Shown here in pieces: positions 45,971-54,634 of a stretch of 64,000 bases of DNA. Position 1 is the stretch's first letter. The number at the start of each line of letters is the position of its first letter. Source of the stretch: CAINVV01 sp031432175 (GTDB taxonomy: Bacteria > Bacteroidota > Bacteroidia > Bacteroidales > Prolixibacteraceae); NCBI GenBank assembly GCA_964358545.1, contig CAYHQN010000007.1:1-64000 (forward strand), written 5' to 3'. The notes under the pieces are model-generated. The model worked only from the letters and a program-made list of their open reading frames with translations. It did not search any database and had not been told where the DNA came from. Position numbers and translations under genes: made by a program.

Positions 45971-46486
45971 ATGTTAAAAAAGACGATAGAAAATGCACTA
46001 AATCAGCAAATTAATGCTGAGTTTCATTCCGCATATCTTTATTTATCCATGTCTTCATACCTCCAGTCGATAGGCATGGCCGGATGCGCAAACTGGATGA
46101 AGGTGCAATACCAGGAAGAGTTGGCACATGCTACCCATTTCTTTGACTACGTACTTGAACGCGGAGGACGCGTTGAATTGTCTCCGATTGGAGATGTTAT
46201 CGTCAATTTTAAAAATGTGCTTGATGTCTTTGAAGAGACTTTGACACACGAAGTCCAGGTAACTGGTTTGATTAATAACTTGATGGATATCTGTATCAAA
46301 GAAAGTGACCATGCCTCCAAAAGTTTCTTGCAATGGTTTGTTGATGAGCAAGTTGAAGAGGAATCCAGTGTGGAACAGATACTCAATAACCTGAAACTGA
46401 TCAATGGAGAAGGCCAGGGATTGTTGATGATGGATCGCGAAATGCAGACCAGGGTCTTTGTCAATCCATTTCCTGCCAAGGCATAA
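45971..46486 (+). CDS. ftnA: Non-heme ferritin
   Basis: Iron-storage protein of 171 residues with the four-helix ferritin fold. NQQINAEFHSAYLYLSMSSY and KVQYQEELAHATHFFDYV carry the ferroxidase ligands (Glu, Tyr, Glu-x2-His), and the second helix pair contains EESSVEQILNNLKLI. Length and motifs fit bacterial FtnA rather than bacterioferritin; there is no heme-binding Met. It would form a 24-subunit cage in the cytoplasm. Confidence 0.92.
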   Translation: MLKKTIENALNQQINAEFHSAYLYLSMSSYLQSIGMAGCANWMKVQYQEELAHATHFFDYVLERGGRVELSPIGDVIVNFKNVLDVFEETLTHEVQVTGLINNLMDICIKESDHASKSFLQWFVDEQVEEESSVEQILNNLKLINGEGQGLLMMDREMQTRVFVNPFPAKA

Positions 46487-46541
46487 AAATCTTGATTAAG
46501 ATCACTGGTCCCTGAGATTTCATTCGTTGCAACATTTCAAT

Positions 46542-46549
46542 TACCTTTG
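46542..46549 (+). promoter_or_regulatory. Candidate -7 element of secA
   Basis: TACCTTTG fits TAnnTTTG and lies 49 bases before the secA start. No properly spaced -33 element is visible. Confidence 0.35.
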
Positions 46550-46597
46550 TGGGTGCATTGAAAAAGAAATAATTTAGAAACACACCATACCATTGAT

Positions 46598-49500
46598 ATG
46601 TCTATTATTGGAAATTTTTTAAAAGGTCTATTGGGCAACAAATCAGACAGGGATATTAAGGAAGTTATGCCTGTCATTACCCTGATCAAAGAAGAATACA
46701 GTCGGATCACAGGGTTTAGCAATGATGAGTTGCGTGCTGAAACGGTGCGGATCAAAAAGATTGTAACTGATTACATCAAGGCTGAAGAGGATGAGATTGT
46801 TGCTTTAAAAGAACGTGCCGAGAGCGGTGAAATTCCTATTGAAGAGGGCGAGAAATTATACGATCAAGTTGATAAACTCGAAGAGATCATCACCAAAAAA
46901 ATTGAAGAGGTACTCAAAACTATTCTTCCGATTGCCTTCGCGATCGTGAAAGATACGGCCCGCCGCTTTTTCGAAAATAGCGAAATCGTTGTATCTGTTT
47001 CAGATTTTGATCGTGAACTTGCTGCCACAAAGGATTTTGTAACCATTGACGGAGATAAGGCCATCTTCAAAAACAGCTGGATTGCCGGTGGAACCCTCCA
47101 GACCTGGAACATGGTCCACTACGATGTTCAGTTGATCGGAGGATATGTTTTGCATACAGGTAAAATCTCGGAGATGGCAACCGGTGAGGGAAAAACACTG
47201 GTGGCAACCCTTCCGGTATTTCTAAACGCGCTTGCCGGTCGTGGTGTTCACATTGTGACGGTCAACGACTACCTGGCCAAACGTGACTCGGAGTGGATGG
47301 GACCGATCTATGAGTTTCATGGTATTTCGGTAGACTGTATCGACAAGCACCAACCAAACTCTGTTGAACGTAGAAAAGCATACAATGCCGATATTACCTT
47401 TGGCACAAATAACGAATTTGGATTTGATTACCTCCGTGACAATATGGCAACTGAACCTGCCGATTTGGTGCAGCGCAAACACCATTATGCCATCGTGGAT
47501 GAGGTCGACTCCGTATTGATCGATGATGCACGTACGCCTTTGATCATCTCCGGTCCGGTTCCTAAAGGTGAAAATCAGCTTTTTGATGTACTTAAATCTC
47601 CCATCGAACAGTTGGTGAAAACGCAAAGGGAGTTGGTGAACCAACTTCTGGTGGAAGCCAAGAAGAAAATTAACTCCAGTAACAGGGATGAGGCTGAAGA
47701 GGGTGCTATGGCGCTGCTTCGTGCTTACAAAGGGTTGCCCAAATACAAGCCAACCATCCGTTTTATGAGTGAGGAGGGAAACAAGGCCAAGATGTTAAAA
47801 GTAGAGAACTTCTACATGCAGGACAACAGCAAAAACATGCACATTGTCACTGATGACCTCTATTTTATCATCGAAGAGAAACAAAATTCCGTTGAGCTTA
47901 CCGACAAAGGTATTGACATTCTTTCGCACAATAACTCGGATTCAAGCTTCTTTATTCTACCGGATGTAGGTGCAAATATTGCTGATATACAGAATGATAA
48001 AAATCTTTCGGATGCTGATAAAGTCGAAAGGAAGGATCTTTTGATGCAGGACTATGCCATCAAGTCTGAAAGGGTACACACCGTTAATCAATTGCTGAAG
48101 GCATACACCATGTTCGAAAAAGACATAGAATATGTGGTGATTGAAAACAAGGTTAAAATTGTAGACGAGCAGACAGGCCGTATCATGGAAGGGCGTCGCT
48201 ATTCGGATGGATTGCACCAGGCGATAGAAGCCAAGGAAAAGGTCGTAGTAGAAGCTGCCACCCAGACCTTTGCTACCATCACGCTGCAAAACTACTTCAG
48301 AATGTACCACAAACTTGCCGGTATGACCGGTACCGCTGAGACAGAGGCGGGTGAGTTGTGGGATATCTACAAGTTGGAAGTGGTTGTGGTACCTACCAAT
48401 CAGCCAATTTCGAGAAAAGATTACGAGGATCTGGTTTACAAGAGCAAAAATGAAAAATACAAGGCAATCATTGAAGAGATTGTACGTCTGAACAAGATTG
48501 GCCGACCGATGCTGGTAGGTACAACTTCTGTCGAAATTTCAGAGTTGCTTAGCAGGATGTTGCAAATGAGGGGCATCAAGCACCAGGTTTTGAATGCCAA
48601 ATTGCACCAGCGTGAAGCTGATATCGTGGCCGAAGCGGGTAAACTTGGAACTGTCACCATTGCTACCAACATGGCAGGCCGTGGTACCGACATCAAATTG
48701 ACACCTGAAACGCGTGCCCTTGGTGGTCTTGCTATCATTGGTACTGAGAGGCACGACTCCCGACGCGTCGACCGCCAGTTGCGTGGTCGTGCCGGTCGTC
48801 AGGGGGATCCGGGAACTTCACAATTTTTCGTTTCCCTGGAGGATGACCTGATGCGTCTATTCTCTTCCGATCGTATTGTCGGAATCATGGACCGTCTTGG
48901 ATTGAAGGAGGGAGAGGTCATCCAGCACTCAATGATCTCCAAATCTATCGAACGTGCCCAGAAAAAAGTAGAGGAGAACAACTTTGGCATTCGTAAGCGT
49001 TTGCTGGAATACGACGACGTGATGAACTCCCAGCGTGAAGTCATATACAAGAAAAGACGTCATGCCCTCTTTGGAGAACGGATTGACGTAGATATTTTGA
49101 ACATGATCTTCGACATGGGCGAACTGGTCAGTCAGGAACATCAGCCAAATGGCAAGGAAGGATTCGAAGATTTCCGCCTCGATCTGATCAAAGCGCTATC
49201 ACTTGATTCTCCGGTGGATGAAGAGGAATTTTCCGAGATCAATGTCGACGAGCTTACAGACAAAATTTACCACGCTTCCATCGGGAATTTCACCAGAAAA
49301 TCGCAGGCTATCTCTCGTCAGGCCTGGCCGGTCGTTAAAAATATTTATGAGACCAAGTCGCATATCTACAACAACATAGTTGTGCCTATTACTGATGGGC
49401 ACCGCCTTTTTAACATCGTCACGAACCTTGAAAAGGCCTACAAAACGCAGGGTCTTGATCTGGTGAAATCGTACGAAAAACAGGTTATTCTCGCCACAAT

Positions 49501-49906
49501 AGATGAGCATTGGAAAGAGAATCTCAGAGAACTGGACGAGTTGAGAACTTCGGTACAGAATGCCTCGTATGAACAAAAAGATCCGCTCCTTATCTACAAG
49601 CTGGAATCATTTAACCTGTTCAAGGCCATGATGGAGCAGATCAACAGGGGAGTGGTATCCACACTGATGAAAGGACAGATTCCGATCAGTGAGGCTGATG
49701 AGGTGAAAGAGGCCCCAATTGCCAGACGTGCGCATGATCGTTCACAATACCGTGAAGAGAAGATGGATGCATCAAATCATCCGGGAGAGCACCAGGAAGG
49801 GCATAAAGCGCCTCAGCCGATCCGACATGCACCAAAAGTCGGTCGAAATGAGCCTTGTCCATGCGGTAGTGGTAAGAAATTCAAAAATTGCCACGGACAC
49901 GAATGA
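46598..49906 (+). CDS. secA: Protein translocase ATPase SecA
   Basis: Motor of the Sec pathway, 1102 residues, the long form usual in Bacteroidota. Nucleotide-binding domain 1 has MATGEGKTLVATLPVFLNAL (Walker A) and VDEVDSVLIDDARTPLIIS (Walker B, DEVD); NBD2 includes TNMAGRGTDIKL and RQLRGRAGRQGDPG; the C-terminal zinc domain is GRNEPCPCGSGKKFKNCHGH (CxCx8CH). Family-typical insertions follow NBD1. It drives unfolded proteins, including the many exported hydrolases of this window, through SecYEG. The lgt gene follows after 12 bases, so the two export and lipoprotein-processing genes are probably cotranscribed. Confidence 0.98.
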   Translation: MSIIGNFLKGLLGNKSDRDIKEVMPVITLIKEEYSRITGFSNDELRAETVRIKKIVTDYIKAEEDEIVALKERAESGEIPIEEGEKLYDQVDKLEEIITKKIEEVLKTILPIAFAIVKDTARRFFENSEIVVSVSDFDRELAATKDFVTIDGDKAIFKNSWIAGGTLQTWNMVHYDVQLIGGYVLHTGKISEMATGEGKTLVATLPVFLNALAGRGVHIVTVNDYLAKRDSEWMGPIYEFHGISVDCIDKHQPNSVERRKAYNADITFGTNNEFGFDYLRDNMATEPADLVQRKHHYAIVDEVDSVLIDDARTPLIISGPVPKGENQLFDVLKSPIEQLVKTQRELVNQLLVEAKKKINSSNRDEAEEGAMALLRAYKGLPKYKPTIRFMSEEGNKAKMLKVENFYMQDNSKNMHIVTDDLYFIIEEKQNSVELTDKGIDILSHNNSDSSFFILPDVGANIADIQNDKNLSDADKVERKDLLMQDYAIKSERVHTVNQLLKAYTMFEKDIEYVVIENKVKIVDEQTGRIMEGRRYSDGLHQAIEAKEKVVVEAATQTFATITLQNYFRMYHKLAGMTGTAETEAGELWDIYKLEVVVVPTNQPISRKDYEDLVYKSKNEKYKAIIEEIVRLNKIGRPMLVGTTSVEISELLSRMLQMRGIKHQVLNAKLHQREADIVAEAGKLGTVTIATNMAGRGTDIKLTPETRALGGLAIIGTERHDSRRVDRQLRGRAGRQGDPGTSQFFVSLEDDLMRLFSSDRIVGIMDRLGLKEGEVIQHSMISKSIERAQKKVEENNFGIRKRLLEYDDVMNSQREVIYKKRRHALFGERIDVDILNMIFDMGELVSQEHQPNGKEGFEDFRLDLIKALSLDSPVDEEEFSEINVDELTDKIYHASIGNFTRKSQAISRQAWPVVKNIYETKSHIYNNIVVPITDGHRLFNIVTNLEKAYKTQGLDLVKSYEKQVILATIDEHWKENLRELDELRTSVQNASYEQKDPLLIYKLESFNLFKAMMEQINRGVVSTLMKGQIPISEADEVKEAPIARRAHDRSQYREEKMDASNHPGEHQEGHKAPQPIRHAPKVGRNEPCPCGSGKKFKNCHGHE

Positions 49907-49918
49907 AATTAAAAATTC

Positions 49919-50770
49919 ATGATAATGAGCACTTTATTGTCCATTCATTGGAATGTTAGTCCGGAACTTTTTAGTCTGGGACCTATCTCAGTCCGTTGGT
50001 ACGGTTTGATGTTTGCAATGGGCTTTTTGATTGGCTATCAGATTATGTTCAAAATGTTCAAGTTTGAGTCATCCGATACCGATTGGCTGGATAAGTTATT
50101 TATTTACACTATTGTAGCAACAATCGTGGGTGCCCGGCTTGGTCATGTATTCTTCTATGGATGGAGTTATTACTCACAACATCTTCTCGAGATTGTTCTG
50201 CCGATTACAAAAGGTGAGACCGGCTATAAATTTGTAGGATATCAGGGTTTAGCCAGTCATGGGGGAGCTTTGGGTATCGTTTTAGCTATTTACTTCTATT
50301 CGAAGAAGGTGACCAAGCGATCGATGCTTTGGACGCTTGATCGCCTGATTATTCCGACAGCCCTGGTGGGAGCCATGATCCGTACCGGAAATCTAATGAA
50401 CTCAGAGATCTACGGAGTTGCTACCAACCTGCCATGGGGATTTATTTTTGAACGTAACCACGAAGTTGTAGCCAAACATCCTACCCAGATTTATGAGGCG
50501 CTTGGTTATCTTATAGTTTTTGCCACTTCCTTGTGGATGTTCTTCAAAATCAAAGATCTGAAAGACCGCGAAGGATTTATCCTTGGTTATGGTTTTGCAG
50601 GAATTTTCCTGACCCGTTTTCTTGTTGAGTTTATCAAGGAAAACCAGGAGGCCTTTGAAGCCGGTATGGCACTGAATATGGGCCAAATTTTAAGTATACC
50701 ATTTGTTTTGGCGGGTTGCTACTTAATGTACCGCGCCCTCAAGAACCCTCCGGTAAAATACAAGCGCTGA
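49919..50770 (+). CDS. lgt: Prolipoprotein diacylglyceryl transferase
   Basis: Membrane enzyme of about 283 residues (or 281 from ATG 49925) that attaches diacylglycerol to the lipobox cysteine of prolipoproteins. GPISVRWYGLMFAMGFLIGY, a Gly-rich GLASHGGALG segment, and RTGNLMNSEIYG with the conserved Arg/Asn/Glu are classic Lgt signatures. Seven membrane helices are expected. The stop codon forms the outer edge of the inverted repeat that begins at 50769. Confidence 0.95.
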   Translation: MIMSTLLSIHWNVSPELFSLGPISVRWYGLMFAMGFLIGYQIMFKMFKFESSDTDWLDKLFIYTIVATIVGARLGHVFFYGWSYYSQHLLEIVLPITKGETGYKFVGYQGLASHGGALGIVLAIYFYSKKVTKRSMLWTLDRLIIPTALVGAMIRTGNLMNSEIYGVATNLPWGFIFERNHEVVAKHPTQIYEALGYLIVFATSLWMFFKIKDLKDREGFILGYGFAGIFLTRFLVEFIKENQEAFEAGMALNMGQILSIPFVLAGCYLMYRALKNPPVKYKR

Positions 50771-51393
50771 ATTTGGATTCGTTGGATTTTGGGATTGTTG
50801 GATTATTTATTGGGTAGGGATAGTATTTGGCATTTTATTTTTTGGATGCCTCAATCTTTTTATTTCGAGGCTTCTTGCTCCAAAGTTGAGGAGTAGTCCC
50901 TTATCCAGTTTGTAAGCAACAAGGTAATTAAGACCTTGTGCTAAATGTACATCTTCCAGTACCTTTACTGCTTTGAGTTCTACCATCACTGTCGCTTCAA
51001 CCAGAAAATCAACTCTCCTTGTTCCAATTTTGACATTATCATAGTAGAGTGGCATTGCTAATTCACGTTTAAAATTCAATTCTGCCTTCCTCAGTTCTAT
51101 CACTAACGACCTTTGGTATATAACTTCCTGAAAACCATTCCCTAAGGCCGCATGAACCTTCATGGCGCATCCAATAATCTTGTAAGTTAGCTCATCTTCA
51201 ATCTTTTCATTTTCCATCCTTGTAATAAAACTTCTAAGGTGAAACGGACTTGTCTATAAATATGTAAGTTACGGTTTTTAACGGACAATAACGAACCTAA
51301 TCCTTACAATTACATTGTTGTTGGCTCCTTTAATATTATAAGTTAGCGACTATTTATAATCCAACAATCCCCAAATCCCCCTAATCCAAATAC
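50769..51393. mobile_element. GxxExxY cassette bounded by 38-base imperfect inverted repeats
   Basis: Left arm 50769-50806 and right arm 51356-51393 are inverted copies with 33 of 38 matching bases; the inner 23 bases (50784-50806 and 51356-51378) match at 22. The only gene between them is the GxxExxY gene on the minus strand. There is no transposase. The shape is that of a non-autonomous inserted cassette. Target-site duplications are not obvious. Confidence 0.55.
50807..51217 (-). CDS. GxxExxY family protein
   Basis: Protein of 136 residues of the GxxExxY family, common in multiple copies in Bacteroidota. The naming motif is GNGFQEVIY; KVHAALGNGF, RVDFLVEATVMVELKA and HLAQGLNYLVAYKLDKGLLL are the conserved blocks. 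The D-x-L-V...VELKA pattern resembles the PD-(D/E)xK nuclease fold, which is the usual inference for this family; no activity is established to my knowledge. It fills an element with inverted repeats and runs opposite to lgt. Confidence 0.88.
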   Translation of the reverse strand: MENEKIEDELTYKIIGCAMKVHAALGNGFQEVIYQRSLVIELRKAELNFKRELAMPLYYDNVKIGTRRVDFLVEATVMVELKAVKVLEDVHLAQGLNYLVAYKLDKGLLLNFGARSLEIKRLRHPKNKMPNTIPTQ

Positions 51394-51530
51394 TCACAAT
51401 TGGCACATAATCAACAATATATAAATCAACTGTTTATAATATCAACACTGTATATAATATATACACATCCTCTAATAGACTAAAATGCAACGTTATGCAA
51501 CAAATTCAAATATTGACTGTTTAATTATTC

Positions 51531-51564
51531 AACACTTGTTGTGTATAAGATTCGAACAAGTGTT
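51531..51564. promoter_or_regulatory. Perfect 10-base inverted repeat, candidate enhancer-binding site
   Basis: AACACTTGTT (51531-51540) and AACAAGTGTT (51555-51564) around a 14-base spacer, centred about 63 bases upstream of the sigma-54 -24 element. It could be the binding site of the NtrC-type regulator at 56345. The right arm runs into TTTTAAA, so a terminator is an alternative, but no plus-strand gene ends here. Confidence 0.45.
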
Positions 51565-51609
51565 TTTTAAATGCCTTATTGACAAGTAAATACGATTTTT
51601 AAATTTTCA

Positions 51610-51625
51610 TGGCACAGTTATTGAA
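51610..51625 (+). promoter_or_regulatory. Sigma-54-type promoter of the PBP-GcvH gene
   Basis: TGGCACAGTTATTGAA matches the -24/-12 consensus TGGCACnnnnnTTGCw except for the C of TTGC. Transcription would start about 12 bases downstream, roughly 60 bases before the ATG at 51697. A GAFTGA-containing activator is encoded four genes downstream. Confidence 0.6.
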
Positions 51626-51696
51626 ATAGTCCTGTCGGATGTTCATTTCAATCAGAGAAAAGTAGCGGGAATTAATCATCACCTATAAATTCAGCC

Positions 51697-53394
51697 ATGA
51701 AAACAATTTCATTATTAACCATCGGGTTGTCACTTTTGATCTCAAATCATGTGGCCTTTGCGTCAAGCAGGTCTGACAATCCCAATGTATATGCCACGGG
51801 ACAATCCATGACGAATGCAGCAAAGATCTCCAGTTCTCCTGAATTGTACAATCTGGCGCAGAATTGGGTCAAGGATTACAATGCAGCCAATCCATCTTCC
51901 ATGATCTCTGTGGAACAGACCATTGCCGGGAAAGTAGAGACAACCGAAAATTTGTTTTTGGTTTCAGATGAAAATACACTGGCGCTATCCAATCCTTCGA
52001 ATTGGAAAATGGTGGTTGGCAGGGATATTGTCGTCCCCATTACTTCTGCAAAGAATCCGATGCTCAATCAGTTGAATCAGATTGGAATATCTGCCGAGAA
52101 ATTTGCCTTGCTTTTTAAGGGTACTGAACCTAAAAATTGGTCAGCTTGCGTTCCAAACGGTCAGAATGTTCCTGTACAAATCTATGTGCCTGACAAGCAA
52201 AATCTGCTGAAAAGCCTTGAAGCCTTTACCAAATCATCCATGGCTACTGCCAATATAAAGAGATTGAGTTCAGCTGAAGAACTCATCTCTGCCGTTCAGA
52301 ATGATCCGTTTTCAATTGGCTTCTGTAAGTTGAGTGACTTAGGAACCATGAATATTTATGAAGGAACGGAAAAGGTCAGACTTCTGCCGATCGACAAAAA
52401 CGGCAATGGACGTCTGGACAATTTTGAAAATATCTATGGTAGCCTTAACGAATTTACCCATGGCGTTTGGATCGGCAAATATCCAAATGCATTGTGTGAC
52501 AATATATATGCCGTTTCAATTACAAAACCTACGCAAAAGAGTGAATTGGCTTTCCTTTCATGGATCCTAAATGACGGACAGAAATTATTGAATTCAAACG
52601 GATATTGCGATTTGACAAGCAGTGAGAAGGAATCAAGTTTGGCTTCATTGCTGGGTGGAAGGACAGATAATCCCAATTTTTCTCAAATTGTTACCTCTCC
52701 AAAATCCTGGCCGGTAGTTCTGACAATCGCCGGATTGGTTGGATTATTCCTGGTTATCTTTTTCTATAGTAAAAGCAGCGCAGGTTCAACCCCGGTTGAT
52801 CCGCATATCCAGCTTGGACCACTGATGATCGAAAAGGTTATGGATGTTCCCAAGGGCCTGTACTTTGACAAAACCCACACCTGGGCCTTCATGGAACAGG
52901 ACGGAAATGTCAGAGTTGGTATAGACGATTTTCTCCAGCACATAACCGGAAAGCTCACCAAGATCAAAATGAAGGAAGCAGGCGAAAAAGTGCGGAAAGG
53001 CGAAACAATCATGACGATCATTCAGGAAGGTAAGCAATTGAATATCTATGCCCCTATTTCCGGAACAATTTTGGAACATAACGAATCTCTGCTTACAGAC
53101 ACGGGTATTATCAACGCTTCACCTTTCTTCAAAGGGTGGGTCTACCAGATCGAACCAAAAAATTGGTTGAGAGAGGTTCAGTTCATGTTTATGGGGGATA
53201 AATATGCCGAGTGGCTCAAAGATGAATTTGCCAGACTCAAGGATTTCATTGCGGTAGCTGTTCGGAGCAATAACCTGGTTTACGCACATGTTGTGCTTCA
53301 GGATGGGGGAGAGATAACCGACAATGTACTTGCTGATATGGATCCAAAAGTTTGGGAAGATTTTCAGACACAATTTATTGATTCTTCCAGGTAA
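51697..53394 (+). CDS. Membrane protein: periplasmic substrate-binding-like domain, one TM, cytoplasmic GcvH-like lipoyl domain
   Basis: Unusual three-part protein of 565 residues. Signal peptide 1-22; residues about 35-330 resemble a PstS-type periplasmic binding domain (SPELYNLAQNWVKDYNAANP, GRDIVVPITSAKNP, GFCKLSDL); one membrane helix at about 345-363 (VVLTIAGLVGLFLVIFFYS); then a GcvH-like domain (about 390-490) with KGLYFDKTHTWAFMEQDGNV and QEGKQLNIYAPISG. K446 aligns with the lipoylated Lys of GcvH. The C-terminal 75 residues (RLKDFIAVAV, VVLQDGGE, KVWEDFQTQF) recur in the next gene. Topology puts binding domain outside and lipoyl domain inside. No glycine-cleavage partner is nearby. 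Function unknown; coupling of an external signal to redox state is a guess. Confidence 0.75.
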   Translation: MKTISLLTIGLSLLISNHVAFASSRSDNPNVYATGQSMTNAAKISSSPELYNLAQNWVKDYNAANPSSMISVEQTIAGKVETTENLFLVSDENTLALSNPSNWKMVVGRDIVVPITSAKNPMLNQLNQIGISAEKFALLFKGTEPKNWSACVPNGQNVPVQIYVPDKQNLLKSLEAFTKSSMATANIKRLSSAEELISAVQNDPFSIGFCKLSDLGTMNIYEGTEKVRLLPIDKNGNGRLDNFENIYGSLNEFTHGVWIGKYPNALCDNIYAVSITKPTQKSELAFLSWILNDGQKLLNSNGYCDLTSSEKESSLASLLGGRTDNPNFSQIVTSPKSWPVVLTIAGLVGLFLVIFFYSKSSAGSTPVDPHIQLGPLMIEKVMDVPKGLYFDKTHTWAFMEQDGNVRVGIDDFLQHITGKLTKIKMKEAGEKVRKGETIMTIIQEGKQLNIYAPISGTILEHNESLLTDTGIINASPFFKGWVYQIEPKNWLREVQFMFMGDKYAEWLKDEFARLKDFIAVAVRSNNLVYAHVVLQDGGEITDNVLADMDPKVWEDFQTQFIDSSR

Positions 53395-53583
53395 CAAGTA
53401 TGCAACTCTTTTACTAACAGCAGACTAAAATAAATAGTATGAATTTTGATCAACAACTATGTCACTTCCAAGGGCGAAGTCTTTGTCAAGATGAGGGACT
53501 CACCAGCCTGGGTGGAAGAGGAACATTAGAAGGAAATGATAAAGTCACACTTACAAATATTATAAACTTTAAAAAACAACACC

Positions 53584-54360
53584 ATGGACGGATTTACTTA
53601 CCACAACATCTTTGATACGAAGGGGATAGAGTATCTGGCGATTATCGCCTTTTTCGCCATCCTGATCCCTTTCTGGATTGTACTGAACAGACAGGTCAGG
53701 ATGACCAAACAACTACAGAAAAAACTGGGAACATTGACTTCCAGTATGTTAAAAATTCCGCAAGGCATTTTCTTTAGCAAAAATCACATGTGGACACATC
53801 TTGACAGCAAAGGGATTGCCAAAGTCGGAGTTGACGATCTGTTGCTGCACCTAACGGGTGAAGTTAAATTTAGTAAACTCAGGAAACCGGGCGAAATTGT
53901 AAAAAGGGAGGATCTGCTGGCCGTGATCAAACACAATGGCAAAAAACTAAAAATCGTTTCGCCCATCTCCGGAGAAATCATATCGGCCAATACAGTGCTT
54001 CATCAGAACCCTGAAATACTCAATGAAGATCCATACCAAAAAGGGTGGATGTACAAAATCAAGCCATCCAGATGGATCGCTGAAACCAGTACCTTCTATA
54101 TCGCGGAGGAAGCAACCGGATGGTCGGTTAAAGAGCTGGAGAGATTCAAGGATTTTCTTGCAACCTCGGTGGAAAGATATACTCCGGAACCTTCCAGCAT
54201 CATCCTGCAAGACGGCGGTGAATTGATTGATCAGCCGCTTTCGGAACTTTCGGAAGAAGTTTGGCAGGATTTCCAACATAGTTTTCTGGGTTTAAAACCA
54301 AAATATCCACACTTTCGCGGATTGGAGGAAAATAAATACGGACCCGAGTATTTTCAATAG
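53584..54360 (+). CDS. Membrane-anchored GcvH-like lipoyl-domain protein
   Basis: Protein of 258 residues with an N-terminal membrane helix (about 17-35, IEYLAIIAFFAILIPFWIVL) and a GcvH-like domain: KIPQGIFFSKNHMWTHLDSK, VGVDDLLLHLTGEV, and KHNGKKLKIVSPISGEI with K120 at the lipoyl-lysine position. The C-terminal tail (ERFKDFLATSVERY, IILQDGGE, EVWQDFQHSF) is homologous to that of the 51697 product, so the two are paralogues differing by the periplasmic domain. It lies 189 bases downstream of the first gene, probably in the same transcript. No role is known. Confidence 0.75.
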   Translation: MDGFTYHNIFDTKGIEYLAIIAFFAILIPFWIVLNRQVRMTKQLQKKLGTLTSSMLKIPQGIFFSKNHMWTHLDSKGIAKVGVDDLLLHLTGEVKFSKLRKPGEIVKREDLLAVIKHNGKKLKIVSPISGEIISANTVLHQNPEILNEDPYQKGWMYKIKPSRWIAETSTFYIAEEATGWSVKELERFKDFLATSVERYTPEPSSIILQDGGELIDQPLSELSEEVWQDFQHSFLGLKPKYPHFRGLEENKYGPEYFQ

Positions 54361-54417
54361 ATGCCCATTGCTTGTTAAATCAATGTAAGTTTTTGTTTCA
54401 TAGATTTTTAGCGATAG

Positions 54418-54442
54418 AAGCGATGTGCACGTCACATCACTT
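54418..54442 (+). terminator. Candidate terminator after the GcvH-like genes
   Basis: Hairpin GATGTG-CACGT-CACATC with outer AAG/CTT pairs, followed by CATTTTAA. The T-run is short, so it is only a moderate terminator. The remaining sequence up to 54594 shows a small ATTGGAACCAAT near-palindrome (54508-54519) and nothing else recognisable. Confidence 0.4.
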
Positions 54443-54594
54443 CATTTTAAGGGGCATTAATTCAATCCACTCTTTAGAATGCAAACAAATACGCAAGAAA
54501 ATTGAATATTGGAACCAATTTTTAAATTTTTGAGATTAACTTAGCATTCAGTAACACCATATCCTTCAAGCACTTTAGTCACTTTTGAATTTGT

Positions 54595-54610
54595 TGGCAC
54601 TTTGGTTTCT
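54595..54610 (+). promoter_or_regulatory. Sigma-54-like promoter of the sensor kinase gene
   Basis: TGGCACTTTGGTTTCT has a perfect -24 TGGCAC and a -12 TTTC in place of TTGC at the right distance. It lies 24 bases before the 54635 start codon. If used, the sensor-regulator pair would be autoregulated. Confidence 0.45.
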
Positions 54611-54634
54611 TTCTCACAAATGATTAGTGACTGA

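Larger units (their letters stand above)
51394..51696 (+). promoter_or_regulatory. AT-rich control region of the PBP-GcvH gene
   Basis: A 303-base gene-free stretch, very AT-rich between 51400 and 51480 (TATATAA-type words). It holds a perfect 10-base inverted repeat (51531-51564) and a sigma-54-like promoter (51610-51625), listed separately. No further signals are recognised. Confidence 0.5.

Noticed and set aside
53446..53529. 27-codon frame (TTG start) between the two GcvH-like genes reading NNYVTSKGEVFVKMRDSPAW
   Set aside because: The peptide looks protein-like and may be a remnant, but it has no ATG, no clear ribosome-binding site and no family I recognise.
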